Origin: Alicyclobacillus tolerans
GTDB lineage: Bacteria; Bacillota; Bacilli; Alicyclobacillales; Alicyclobacillaceae
Assembly (NCBI RefSeq): GCF_021739485.1
Contig: NZ_JAJFNK010000029.1
Span: forward strand, 1 to 58,610
DNA length: 58,610 nt
Reading direction: 5' to 3'
A program made the position numbers and the translations under genes. Of the stretch, positions 50,654-58,610 are shown in pieces (position 1 is the first letter of the stretch; each line of letters begins with the position of its first letter). Below the pieces are notes generated by a model. The model searched no databases. It was not told where the DNA came from and was given only the letters and a program-made list of their open reading frames with translations.

Positions 50654-51634
50654 TCATGCCTCCTTCGTCTCGTGAAGCCAGCAGCGGGAGGAGTGGGCAT
50701 CGTCGACTCCCAACAGTGGAGGAGACTTTGTCTTGCACCGGTCCATGACAAATGGGCAGCGAGGAGAAAAGCGACAGCCTTTGGGCATCCGGGTCAGCGA
50801 CGGGACGTTGCCCTCAATGGGTTTCAAGCGCTGTTTCGAATCTGCGTCAATCCTCGGGATCGCGTTCAACAGGCCCCGCGTATACGGGTGCTGGGGACGA
50901 AAGAAGATATCGTCAACCGTTCCATGTTCGACAATCTGCCCCGCATACATTACAGCGACGCGATCGCACATCTCAGCCACCACACCCAAGTCATGCGTGA
51001 TCAGCAAAATCGACGTGCCAAAATCATAGGAGATTTGCTTCATGAGTTCGAGAATTTGCGCTTGAATGGTGACGTCCAGCGCTGTAGTGGGTTCATCTGC
51101 GATGAGCAGGCGCGGATTGCAAGCCATTGCGATGGCGATCATGACGCGCTGGCGCATGCCTCCCGACAATTGGTGGGGATACTCGTCCATGATTTCGTCG
51201 GGCCGGGGAATCCCGACTTTTTTCAGCATCGCCACCGATTGTGCGAATGCCTCGCGCGGAGATAGGTCGGTGTGCAACCGCAGGGTTTCCGAAATTTGCG
51301 CCCCAATCTTGTAAACAGGATTGAGTGAAGTCATCGGTTCCTGAAAAATCATACTGATTTCATTTCCGCGCACGTGTCGGATTTCTTTATCCGTCAGCTG
51401 GAGCAGGGGCCGCCCTTGGTACAAGACGTTTCCTTGAACGCGCGCTGTCTTGGACAACAAACGCACCAAAGCCAGGGAAGTCACACTTTTTCCGCACCCC
51501 GATTCTCCGACAAGTCCCAGAGTTTCACCGGGTTTGATTTCAAACGACACGTCGCGAACCGCGTGGTGGTACGTTCCGTTGATATTGAATTCTACGGACA
51601 AAGATTCCACTTCTAACACGTTGGGCAAGAGCAT
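50654..51634 (-). CDS. Peptide ABC transporter ATP-binding protein, DppD/OppD-type
   Basis: A 326-residue ATPase: Walker [10 protein letters not shown], signature LSGGMRQRVMIAIAM, Walker B LLIADEPTTALD, and the C-terminal PKGCRFSPRCPFVMDRCKTKSP cysteine region. It is the first gene of the five-gene transporter operon. AGGAG lies four bases before ATG, a short spacing. No good promoter could be assigned in the 240-base spacer upstream; TATTAT on the minus strand at 51770-51775 has only a weak -35. Confidence 0.93.
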   Translation of the reverse strand: MLLPNVLEVESLSVEFNINGTYHHAVRDVSFEIKPGETLGLVGESGCGKSVTSLALVRLLSKTARVQGNVLYQGRPLLQLTDKEIRHVRGNEISMIFQEPMTSLNPVYKIGAQISETLRLHTDLSPREAFAQSVAMLKKVGIPRPDEIMDEYPHQLSGGMRQRVMIAIAMACNPRLLIADEPTTALDVTIQAQILELMKQISYDFGTSILLITHDLGVVAEMCDRVAVMYAGQIVEHGTVDDIFFRPQHPYTRGLLNAIPRIDADSKQRLKPIEGNVPSLTRMPKGCRFSPRCPFVMDRCKTKSPPLLGVDDAHSSRCWLHETKEA

Positions 51635-51875
51635 GCATCTCCTACAATCGTATCGTCCCTTCCACTTGGCTCAGCGGAAAACCTAACCTTCGCTCAACTG
51701 CCTCTACGACGTAACATTGTTTTCGCAGTCCAAAATTTTACGATAAAAACTCATACACTTTTTGAAGAAATAATATGCACAACCTTGCAAAAACACCAGT
51801 GACAATTTCGCATATTCAAAATTGCAAACTGTTCTATAGTTTATACGCGTGCTTCCGAATTTTTTTGGGAGGGTC

Positions 51876-53915
51876 TTACGAAAACCTGCCAGCTAAAGTC
51901 TGAGCAAAGCGAACGAAGTCATCCAGAGTGTCCGGGTTGCTCATGGCATTGGGATCGACTGACTTGGCCATAGGGAATCCCATCAAAATTTTGCGAATCG
52001 GCACCTCCAATTTCTTGCCGTTGAGAGTCCGGGGAACTTCGTCAATGACATGGATTTCGTCCGGAATGTGCCGCGGAGATACCTCGGAACGCACCACGGC
52101 TTGAATTTTGGCTGTCAATTCATCGTCCAGCACCGCCCCTGGCACAAGGACAACAAACAACGGCATGTACGAAGGCCTGCCCAAGTACTCCAAGTCGACC
52201 ACCAGGCTATCTGCTACCTCCGGTAGCGCCTCGACCGCCCGGTAGATCTCACTGCTTCCCATCCGCACGCCCTGGCGGTTAATGGTTGAATCGGAACGTC
52301 CGTAGATAATGGCGCTTCCTTCGGGAGTAATCCGAATCCAGTCGCCGTGCCGCCAGACGCCGGGAAACTCCGCAAAATAACTGTCGTGGTAGCGGCTTTG
52401 CTGTTCGTCGTCGTTCCACAAATACAAAGGCATAGACGGCATGGGGGCCGAAATGACGAGCTCCCCGACTTCGTCGATGACAGGCTGTCCGTCGCTGTTG
52501 AAAGCCTCTGCTTTCACGCCCAGTGCCCGGCACTGCATCTCTCCCGCCCGCACCGGCAAAATGGGGCAGCCCCCGACGAAGAACGCAACCACATCGGTCC
52601 CTCCGCTGATGGGCCCGAGCCAAATGTCGTCGTGAACGCTTTCGTAGACAAAGGCATACGCTTCGGGTGTCATGGGGGCTCCGGTGGATGAAAAGGATTT
52701 TAATTTCGACAAATCGTACTTCGAACGGGGGGACAAGCCACTTTTCATGACCGTTGAGAGGTACGCAGGACTGACACCCATGGCCGTCATCCCGCTTTGT
52801 TCGGCTAGTTCCCACAGGACATCGACGCTCGGGTAAAAAGGATTGCCGTCGTAGAGTACGGCCGCAGCCCCGAGGGCCAAGTTTCCAACTACGGCATTCC
52901 ACATCACCCAACCGGTGGTCGTAAACCAAAACACACGGTCTCCTGGTTTGGTGTCGCTTTGCAGCCGGCCCTGAGCCAAAAGCGAGATCAGAATGCCCCC
53001 AGTACTGTGAACAAGGGCTTTCGGCAATCCCGTCGTCCCGGAAGAATACAAGATCCACAGGGGATGCTCAAACGGCAGCGGAGCGAACTCCAGTTTTGCA
53101 GGTTGCGTCAACAGTTCCGGCCAACGCAGGGTTGGCACTTTTTCGAAGCTGCCAAAAACCTCGCCGTTCGGGTGCAAATACGGCACGACAATGGTGGCTT
53201 TCAAGGACGGCATGGCCTCTTGCAAGTCCGAAAGAACGGGCCGACGGTCGAAAGCCTTGCCTTTGTACGAATATCCGTCGATGGCGAACAGCACCTTCGG
53301 TTCAATCTGCTGAAACCGGGCGATAACGCTCGGAACTCCGAAATCCGGCGAGCAACTGGACCAAACCGCACCAACACTGGCACAGGCGAGAAAAGCCACC
53401 ACCGTCTCCGGAATGTTCGGCAGGTACGCGGCAACCCGATCCCCAGGAACCACGCCGAGATCGCGCAAGGTTTTGGCAACAGACGCCACCTGCGCTTCCA
53501 GCTGGTTCCAGCTCATCGTCAGGATTTCCGGCCGGACCTCGGACTTCGCAATAATCGCAGGCTCGTCTCCGCGCGCTTGGCGAAAGACGTGCTCCGCGTA
53601 GTTCACCCGTGTACCTTCAAACCAACGCGCGCCAGGCATGTCAAAGGAAGACACGACACGGCTGTAGTCCCCCTCCAAATGCAAATCGAAACACGTGGCG
53701 ATCGACTCCCAAAACGCTTCCAGGTTTGTCACGGACCAGGTCCACAAGTCATTGTACGATTCAAACGACAGACCGTAAGTCTCCTTGAGCCACCTTCTAT
53801 ACGCAGTGATATTCGCTTGTTCGATCCGTTCGGGAGAGGGCTCCCACAGCAACGTACCGTGTGTCAGATTTTCCACAGACCGATTCTGCGCAAACCGATT
53901 TTCCATAAGCTGCAT
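51876..53915 (-). CDS. Acetoacetyl-CoA synthetase (acetoacetate-CoA ligase)
   Basis: A 679-residue adenylate-forming enzyme that activates acetoacetate with ATP and CoA. It is longer than most acyl-CoA synthetases, as expected for this family (about 650). Visible motifs are the N-terminal LWTWSVTNLEAFWESI linker, the P-loop YSSGTTGLPKALVHSTGG, TTTGWVMWN, the DxWRHGDWI and YGRSDSTINRQGVRMGSSEIY adenylate region, and the C-terminal catalytic lysine in RTLNGKKLEVPIRKIL. AAGGAGAGCG precedes ATG. Driven by the promoter at 54072-54100. It would feed ketone bodies or leucine breakdown products into acetyl-CoA. Confidence 0.93.
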   Translation of the reverse strand: MQLMENRFAQNRSVENLTHGTLLWEPSPERIEQANITAYRRWLKETYGLSFESYNDLWTWSVTNLEAFWESIATCFDLHLEGDYSRVVSSFDMPGARWFEGTRVNYAEHVFRQARGDEPAIIAKSEVRPEILTMSWNQLEAQVASVAKTLRDLGVVPGDRVAAYLPNIPETVVAFLACASVGAVWSSCSPDFGVPSVIARFQQIEPKVLFAIDGYSYKGKAFDRRPVLSDLQEAMPSLKATIVVPYLHPNGEVFGSFEKVPTLRWPELLTQPAKLEFAPLPFEHPLWILYSSGTTGLPKALVHSTGGILISLLAQGRLQSDTKPGDRVFWFTTTGWVMWNAVVGNLALGAAAVLYDGNPFYPSVDVLWELAEQSGMTAMGVSPAYLSTVMKSGLSPRSKYDLSKLKSFSSTGAPMTPEAYAFVYESVHDDIWLGPISGGTDVVAFFVGGCPILPVRAGEMQCRALGVKAEAFNSDGQPVIDEVGELVISAPMPSMPLYLWNDDEQQSRYHDSYFAEFPGVWRHGDWIRITPEGSAIIYGRSDSTINRQGVRMGSSEIYRAVEALPEVADSLVVDLEYLGRPSYMPLFVVLVPGAVLDDELTAKIQAVVRSEVSPRHIPDEIHVIDEVPRTLNGKKLEVPIRKILMGFPMAKSVDPNAMSNPDTLDDFVRFAQTLAGRFS

Positions 53916-53979
53916 CGCTCTCCTTGCGGATAGACTGTTGAACAGGCAGGGTTTCCGAGCCGATCGCGTTCACAAAAGC

Positions 53980-54017
53980 AGTGATAGAGCTGGCCGAAAG
54001 GAGTGATAGAGCTCGCC
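53980..54017 (+). repeat. Direct repeat of 16 bp in the acetoacetyl-CoA synthetase leader
   Basis: AGTGATAGAGCTGGCC (53980-53995) and AGTGATAGAGCTCGCC (54002-54017), one mismatch, period 22 bases, in the 5' leader of the synthetase gene. Confidence 0.75.
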
Positions 54018-54071
54018 ACGCGTCTGCTCGGCAGTTGTTTTTCGGGCCATGTCCCCTGACGCCTCTATATG

Positions 54072-54100
54072 ATTGTATATTCTCAAAATTCTGGTTACAA
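54072..54100 (-). promoter_or_regulatory. Sigma-A promoter of the acetoacetyl-CoA synthetase gene
   Basis: On the minus strand TTGTAA (54095-54100), 17 bases, TACAAT (54072-54077). Start near 54065 gives a leader of about 150 bases. The rest of the spacer up to 54288 shows only a short GGTTC/GAACC stem after manA. Confidence 0.65.
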
Positions 54101-54288
54101 TGGCGGGATTCGATTTATTCGATTTCTTGCGCAAAATCTAGTTATCCTCTCATGTCGGACCCTGTGCATGGGGACTGGGGGTTTGGCAAATCATCTCGCT
54201 GTTGACTTGCCAAAACGCGGGGTTGAGTGGGTGCAACTGCACAACTTTGTCATGGTTCATAAAGGAACCCAGTATCGCGTGGAGTCAC

Positions 54289-55269
54289 TCAATAGGTGAT
54301 TCTCAAAAAGGTGAAGTCGTCTTCGGACTGGACCCCTGGAGAAGACGATGACGGCAGCAACCAGGCATCTCCGGTCCGGACGGTTTCGAACCTATCGCGT
54401 TCCCAAGCCAGGCTGCCTGTTCCCGACACCCCGATGACAATGCTCGGTCCTGCAACCGGCGCAACGCAATAGCTGTGGCCCGGTGCCATCTGGACTCTGT
54501 CCATGGTGAAGTACGGACACTTTAACAGTTGTTCGCATACCACGCCTGCCTCGTTCGACAGCAATGTCGATGGCGAGGAAAGCTGTGTACCTGAAGCCTT
54601 GTAGTCCAACACGTCTGCTGCCTTGTCCACATGCAGTTGCCGCGAATGGCCATCTTTATCCACTCGATCCCAATCGTACACGCGATAGGTGACATCCGAT
54701 GTTTGCTGCACTTCAATCACCGTTGTATGGGCCAGGATGGCATGCAACGTTTTGGCAGGGACATAGACCAAATCGCCTTTTTTAATCTGGCGGTACGCTA
54801 GCGCCTCTTTCACGCGCCCCTGCTGGACCGCCGTGAAATAGTCGTCGCGGCTTTTAAATTGATGCCCATAGACGACCTGCCCGCCTGGCGGTGCGTCCAA
54901 GACGTACCAAGCTTCCGTTTTCCCAAAATCGCCCTCGTGTTCCCGGGCGTAGTCGTCGTCCGGATGAACTTGAACCGACAAATCGGCCCCTGCTTCAATC
55001 AACTTAATCAGCAGCGGGAAACGAGGCTGAGAAGACGACCCGAGGTAGGCTTCCGGATGGCGCCGGGTGAGTTCCGTCAACGTCATTCCTGCAAAAATTC
55101 CATTTTCAACGACACTCGTTGCCGTTGGATGGGCGGACACCAGCCAGTACTCCCCAACCGGAACCGTGATGTCGTCGACGCCAAACCAAGACTTCATGGT
55201 ATGTCCGCCCCACATCCGCGGGGTTGGGATCGGCTTGAACTTCACCGGATAGTATTGCATTCCTTGCAT
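54289..55269 (-). CDS. manA: Mannose-6-phosphate isomerase, class I
   Basis: A 326-residue type I phosphomannose isomerase that interconverts mannose-6-phosphate and fructose-6-phosphate. The opening YPVKFKPIPTPRMWGG and the zinc set Gln100, His102 (VQVHPDDDYA), Glu119 (KTEAWYVLD) and His175 (AKTLHAIL) are present. The size fits the short Bacillus-type enzymes. ATG 55269 lies 8 bases after AGGAG and is preferred to the next ATG at 55260 and to 55377. No sugar transporter adjoins it; it may supply activated mannose for surface polymers. Confidence 0.9.
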   Translation of the reverse strand: MQGMQYYPVKFKPIPTPRMWGGHTMKSWFGVDDITVPVGEYWLVSAHPTATSVVENGIFAGMTLTELTRRHPEAYLGSSSQPRFPLLIKLIEAGADLSVQVHPDDDYAREHEGDFGKTEAWYVLDAPPGGQVVYGHQFKSRDDYFTAVQQGRVKEALAYRQIKKGDLVYVPAKTLHAILAHTTVIEVQQTSDVTYRVYDWDRVDKDGHSRQLHVDKAADVLDYKASGTQLSSPSTLLSNEAGVVCEQLLKCPYFTMDRVQMAPGHSYCVAPVAGPSIVIGVSGTGSLAWERDRFETVRTGDAWLLPSSSSPGVQSEDDFTFLRITY

Positions 55270-55444
55270 TCCCTGATCTCCTCTCTGGGCGGAACCGCTC
55301 GACACCCTGCCATGAAGCTCAGCCGCCCGAGTAAGAGTGGAGTGGCTTCGTTTCCACGGTGTATATTCTTCTACCATACTCTACTATAGGTGAAACTTAC
55401 CTCTACCATCTATACTACACGTGGATCTAGCGTAGGAACCAAAA

Positions 55445-56800
55445 TTATGAAACCACAAGATGAATTTCTTGCATGGGTCCGCCATGAACCAGTGCCTCGA
55501 GCACCAGTGACAATTCGGTTCCGGAGTGTGCGTCCGACGGAATCGTTACAGTTCCGTGAAATTCCCCCGCCGATCCAATCTGGATCTTGTTCTGCTCAAG
55601 AAGTGCCGAACCATGAGTCACTCCCGAAAAGAGTTGGACAGACATCATATCATGATAAAAGCCGGAGGGGACAAGTCCTGATACACTTACGGACTGTCCA
55701 GGCCGGACACTTTCGTAAGGAGTTGGCGATGTAACATCAAACATCGTCCCCGCTGCTGTCGGCTGATTCGAAGCCGGGTAGGGTTTCATCGAGATCGCCA
55801 TGGCCAATCCGGTTTCAATCGGGTTCTGCACCTGGCTATACGTATCTACTTCGTAGACGTGTTGCCCTTCCTGCCACTTGATGGTTTCACTTACGCTGCT
55901 TCCGGTCGCTTGTCCCTGCGCATTCAACCCCGGATACACGTTCACAAAGATGGACCCTTTCGATTGAGGCACCGGCATAAAATGACTGTGCAAATAGGCT
56001 GCGACAGCGTCGGCTTGTGCGAGGGGAACCTGCGTACTTTGAGTCTGTGAAACTTCAATTTGCCACCGCCCCTCACTCCATTTCAGCGAAGCCGCGGACA
56101 CTTCTTTTGCACTGTTTTTCGGGGCGATGAAGGTCTGTTCGCTGGCCACAATGCCATCGGACAGTTTCACGGTCGAATGCGTAGTCTGACCGTTTATCGG
56201 AGCTGCATAGGGGAGCCAAACCGAACTGCCGGCCGAAATCCCTGTGAACGTTGACCCCGAAAACGTCGCTAAGCGCTGTGATGGAGAAGAAAACTGAACA
56301 TTATAGTTTAAAATCGGACCCGTCGTTGTATCCCACGTGCGATAGTACAATTGACGCGATCCCGATTTGGCCTGAGGCAACACCGTGGGCGCCTCGGGCG
56401 CCATCAAAACGCTGGAGGGAAAGTGTGCCATCGCCATGTTCACAATGCTGGGGAATTGCGGCGCCAAGCCATTCGAGGGATGGACGGTTGTCGTCACCCC
56501 TGCTGAAGAATTTCCGGCACTGGCAGAGTTCTGAGTTCCATTCAATGACGACGCACTGTTCGATGAAGTGTCGTTCGTTGCGCCGCCTGCAGCGCCCGAC
56601 ACACCATTTGACGCGGCATTCGCAGCGCTGGATGAAGCCTGTGCGACTGAACCTGTCGTACCATTGGCCGTCTGATTGACTGGAGAGGGCCCTCCACCTC
56701 CTGAGAGCTGCGGGCTTCCCTTGGTCGCACAACCAGCCAAGCCCATCGCCGTCAAAGTGAAGATACTGATTCCAATGCCCAATCGTTTGAATAAAAGCAA
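55445..56800 (-). CDS. Large lipoprotein with low-complexity linker and C-terminal Gmad2-like domain
   Basis: A 451-residue exported lipoprotein. The signal ends in LAGC (Cys24); residues about 27-105 are an extended Gly/Ser/Asn/Ala/Thr linker; a mixed domain resembling GerMN-like folds follows, and the last about 90 residues (PTPYESVRPGQSVSVSGLV ... FHGTVTIPSDAHSGTELSLVLEAL) look like a Gmad2/immunoglobulin-like domain, as in spore-germination or sporulation lipoproteins. TTG 56800 is chosen because AGAGGTGATC ends just upstream; the GTG at 56809 lies within that site. Function unknown; location outside the membrane is secure. Confidence 0.72.
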   Translation of the reverse strand: MLLFKRLGIGISIFTLTAMGLAGCATKGSPQLSGGGGPSPVNQTANGTTGSVAQASSSAANAASNGVSGAAGGATNDTSSNSASSLNGTQNSASAGNSSAGVTTTVHPSNGLAPQFPSIVNMAMAHFPSSVLMAPEAPTVLPQAKSGSRQLYYRTWDTTTGPILNYNVQFSSPSQRLATFSGSTFTGISAGSSVWLPYAAPINGQTTHSTVKLSDGIVASEQTFIAPKNSAKEVSAASLKWSEGRWQIEVSQTQSTQVPLAQADAVAAYLHSHFMPVPQSKGSIFVNVYPGLNAQGQATGSSVSETIKWQEGQHVYEVDTYSQVQNPIETGLAMAISMKPYPASNQPTAAGTMFDVTSPTPYESVRPGQSVSVSGLVPSGFYHDMMSVQLFSGVTHGSALLEQNKIQIGSAGEFHGTVTIPSDAHSGTELSLVLEALVHGGPMQEIHLVVS

Positions 56801-56885
56801 CGCGATCACCTCTAAGCACCATTGAATCGTTCCATATCCCTTTGACGACTGACAACAGACTTAAGTTACAAACTAGGTTGTCTGA

Positions 56886-57632
56886 GGCCCAACGCAGTGG
56901 AATTTTTGTGTAGAAATCATGCCGTCGGTAGGTTACAAGGGGAACTGGTATCCAGACAACTTGCCGCAAGGGACCTCCCCCGCCACGACACCTCCGAACG
57001 CGCTGTACGCGCTCAAGCACAATCCGTTTACACTCATGACTGACATTGCGAACAACCCACAACGGGAACAAAACGTGGTGCCGTTTTCACAATTGCAGAA
57101 AGACCTTAACGACAACAAAGTACCGAATTTTTCCTTTATCACTCCCAACGTGATCAACGACATGCACGGCCAACCACCCGGAACTGGTGCCACCGTGACG
57201 TACAACGACCCCAAGCAACTGTTTCAAGCGGGCGACAAGTTCGTCAAAAACACCGTTCAAGAGATTATGTCCTCAAAAAGTTGGAAAACGAGCAAGTCCG
57301 TTATCTACATCACCTGGGACGAGGCCGAATATCCGAACGGTACGCCAACACCGAGCCAACTTCAAACGTTTACTACTCCTGGTCCAGATGCACCGGTTGT
57401 ACCCGCCGGAACTGTTGACGGTTATAACTGGCCAGGCGGCGCCTATGGCGGAGGCAAAGTACCGCTCATCATGATCGACAATGCCGACATGCATCACTTC
57501 ACCATGAACACATGGGCTGACCATTACTCGCTCCTGCGGACGATTGAACAAAACTGGAACCTTGGCTTTTTAGGCAATGCTTCAGACTCTCAACAGGTTA
57601 AAACCATTCCAGTACCTGGAGAACCGAAATAA
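56886..57632 (+). pseudogene. C-terminal remnant of a phosphoesterase (phospholipase C / acid phosphatase family)
   Basis: The frame encodes MPSVGYKGNWYPDNLP, KHNPFTLMTDI, NVVPFSQLQKDLN, FSFITPNVINDMHG, WDEAEYPNG and GGGKVPLIMID with HYSLLRTIEQNW, the C-terminal half of PF04185-type phosphoesterases that hydrolyse phospholipids or phosphomonoesters. The N-terminal half with the signal peptide and the first metal ligands is absent. Homology seems to start at Trp 56898 (WNFCVEIMPS), with an in-frame stop at 56883, and ATG 56919 has no ribosome site. I therefore call it a truncated, non-functional gene. Its 3' end abuts a truncated tnpB. Confidence 0.75.
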
Positions 57633-57964
57633 GTAAATCGCAAAACCATATCCAAAAGACATGGGTACTCTGGCTTTTTAAATTGCACTTTGCTCCACTC
57701 ATGACCATTGGCCATTTCCGAGCGATACCGTGCAATGACGGTCTTCATGACGGATTGAGCCATTTGGGAACGGAGGTGATGTTCATCTCGAAGCGTACGG
57801 TAAGTGAGGGTATGCAAACTGGCTTGAACCAAGTTCTTCGTGGTATACACCAAGCCGGACACGGTGTTGCACCCTGCCCGATACGCAGACAGCGTTTCAT
57901 GCAACTGTTGGCTTTGCGCTTGGGTTGGAAGAATTTTTAACTTGGCGGTGATCGTCAGTTCCAT
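57590..57964 (-). pseudogene. Truncated TnpB (IS200/IS605 OrfB-type) gene
   Basis: The first about 105 residues match the TnpB N-terminus: MELTITAKLKILPTQAQ, LHETLSAYRAGCNTVSGLVY, RDEHHLRSQMAQSVMKTVIARY and VQFKKPEY. After PEY (near 57650) the frame drifts into unrelated sequence and stops, so the RuvC nuclease part is lost. GAGGTGAGTGAA lies before ATG 57964. It is the remnant of an IS200/IS605-family element or of a domesticated tnpB; no tnpA is visible. Confidence 0.8.
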
Positions 57965-58049
57965 TTCACTCACCTCGCTTTCCATTCACTATACCTTAAT
58001 TATCTCTCGAGTTTAGTGAGATGGGAAGTCGAAAAATACGCCATTCCTC

Positions 58050-58069
58050 CCCGACTTTAGAAGTCAGGG
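58050..58069. mobile_element. IS200/IS605-like terminal hairpin upstream of the tnpB remnant
   Basis: CCC-GACTT-TAG-AAGTC-A-GGG forms an imperfect hairpin about 85 bases upstream of tnpB, followed on the minus strand by GGAGGAATGGCG. Such subterminal hairpins mark the ends of IS200/IS605 elements; the assignment is by resemblance. Confidence 0.4.
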
Positions 58070-58130
58070 TCTCCTGGCGCAAATCGATGAAGCCAGAAAC
58101 ATCGCCGTGTCTTTGTGTTGTGTCGGATAG

Positions 58131-58166
58131 GAAGACAAAAAGGAAGACAAAAAGGAAGACAAAAAA
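58131..58166 (+). repeat. Three 12-bp tandem repeats
   Basis: GAAGACAAAAAG is repeated at 58131-58142 and 58143-58154, with a third copy from 58155 ending in an A-run. Non-coding purine-rich tract next to the tnpB remnant. Confidence 0.88.
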
Positions 58167-58250
58167 AGACCACAAGAAAGGAAGGTGCCACTAGGAGCCG
58201 AGTGGAAAAAGTTGGGGTGCCCCAGGTAACGGCATCAAGCCCTACGTTTT

Positions 58251-58505
58251 CTATTCATTCGGAAAATCGTTCGGAAAATTTTTGTACCCGCGGAAGTGCC
58301 TCATTTCACGGGTGATTTGATTCGCTTGATTCCTTTGTTTCTTCGATTCAAACTCATAGTCATGAAACTGCGCCCAACCATCACCGCCTAAAGTGGCGGC
58401 CTCCAAAGCTCTTCGGTGCAGTTGTCTGCCACTCATGGTCAGACGCTCGAACTCTCTGCGAAGGTCTTCCTCGGTCCAATTTTCATAGACGCGCAAATAA
58501 ATCAT
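58251..58505 (-). CDS. Hypothetical protein (84 aa)
   Basis: An unrecognised, charged 84-residue protein (YENWTEEDLRREFERLTMSGRQLHRRALEAA ... ITREMRHFRGYKNFP), predicted helical and rich in Arg and Glu, without Cys pairs or membrane segments. AAGGG lies two bases before ATG, which is close. A good sigma-A promoter (TTGACA at 58525-58530, 18 bases, TATGAT at 58501-58506) overlaps the ATG, so translation may really start further in, for instance at Met24 (58436). Confidence 0.5.
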   Translation of the reverse strand: MIYLRVYENWTEEDLRREFERLTMSGRQLHRRALEAATLGGDGWAQFHDYEFESKKQRNQANQITREMRHFRGYKNFPNDFPNE

Positions 58506-58530
58506 ATCCCTTCTACGAGCGTACTGTCAA
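58501..58530 (-). promoter_or_regulatory. Sigma-A promoter overlapping the start of the small unknown gene
   Basis: TTGACA (58525-58530), 18 bases, TATGAT (58501-58506) on the minus strand. The -10 covers the annotated ATG. Confidence 0.5.
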
Positions 58531-58534
58531 CTTA

Positions 58535-58565
58535 CTCCCGCCTATGCTGCGCATAGAGGCGGGAG
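58535..58565. mobile_element. Strong hairpin resembling an IS200/IS605 element end
   Basis: CTCCCGCC-TATG (58535-58546) pairs with CATA-(GA)-GGCGGGAG (58552-58565), and GCTTGCC follows. The GGCGGGAGCTTGCC style is common at the ends of TnpB elements, so part of another element may lie beyond the window. A plain terminator is the alternative. Confidence 0.35.
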
Positions 58566-58610
58566 CTTGCCACTCCCCGGAAGTGCAAACGATTCTTTCG
58601 AATCTCCTTC

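Noticed and set aside
58115..58315. 66-residue open frame RQKGRQKGRQ
   Set aside because: Created by the 12-bp tandem repeat; not protein-like otherwise and no ribosome site.

Overview
The window looks like chromosomal DNA of an endospore-forming Firmicute, most plausibly of the Alicyclobacillaceae or a close relative. The reasons are strong AGGAGG-type ribosome sites with many GTG and TTG starts, a YjcZ-like spore microprotein, a YheC/YheD coat-type ATP-grasp protein, a TseB-like protein, a single-anchor succinate dehydrogenase, and many oxidative catabolic genes. The genus call is inference.

Layout. 1-322 holds four tRNA genes (Asn, Ala, Leu, Arg) on the minus strand. 609-5358 holds an FMN hydroxy-acid oxidase, small genes and rocA. 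5477-13121 is a minus-strand catabolic operon (two acyl-CoA dehydrogenases, a two-subunit 2-oxoacid:ferredoxin oxidoreductase, an ornithine-cyclodeaminase-family enzyme, a ThDP enzyme) behind a clear sigma-A promoter with an operator-like dyad. 13388-15300 has two spore-surface type genes, one collagen-like. 15439-23156 is a ribose-type ABC transporter operon with a cyclase-family hydrolase and an SDR, facing a LacI regulator whose probable operator sits on the operon promoter.

23280-30879 is a sigma-54 island: an amino-acid permease and a zinc alcohol dehydrogenase are divergently transcribed from two canonical -24/-12 promoters that lie exactly 84 bp either side of one 16-bp perfect dyad. 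Next come a class III aminotransferase behind tandemly repeated -24/-12-like sites, a PAS-AAA-Fis enhancer-binding protein and leucine dehydrogenase. 31202-33186 has a glycosyltransferase and a membrane protein. 33536-36961 is sdhCAB preceded by an overlapping small zinc-ribbon gene. 37547-45538 has a DoxX protein with an FNR/CRP-like box, an FGGY kinase, an MFS transporter with another sigma-54 promoter, an amidohydrolase-Rieske pair and an aspartate-type permease with a structured leader. 45734-53915 is a dipeptide ABC operon in the order D-F-A-C-B, then acetoacetyl-CoA synthetase. 54289-58505 has ManA, a lipoprotein, a truncated phosphoesterase, a truncated TnpB and a small unknown gene.

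The most notable general trait is an abundance of short (9-19 bp) tandem duplications, mostly between genes. One has copied a sigma-54-like promoter, another has multiplied one arm of a terminator, and the ones inside genes are multiples of three. All assignments come from reading the sequence; no database search was run.
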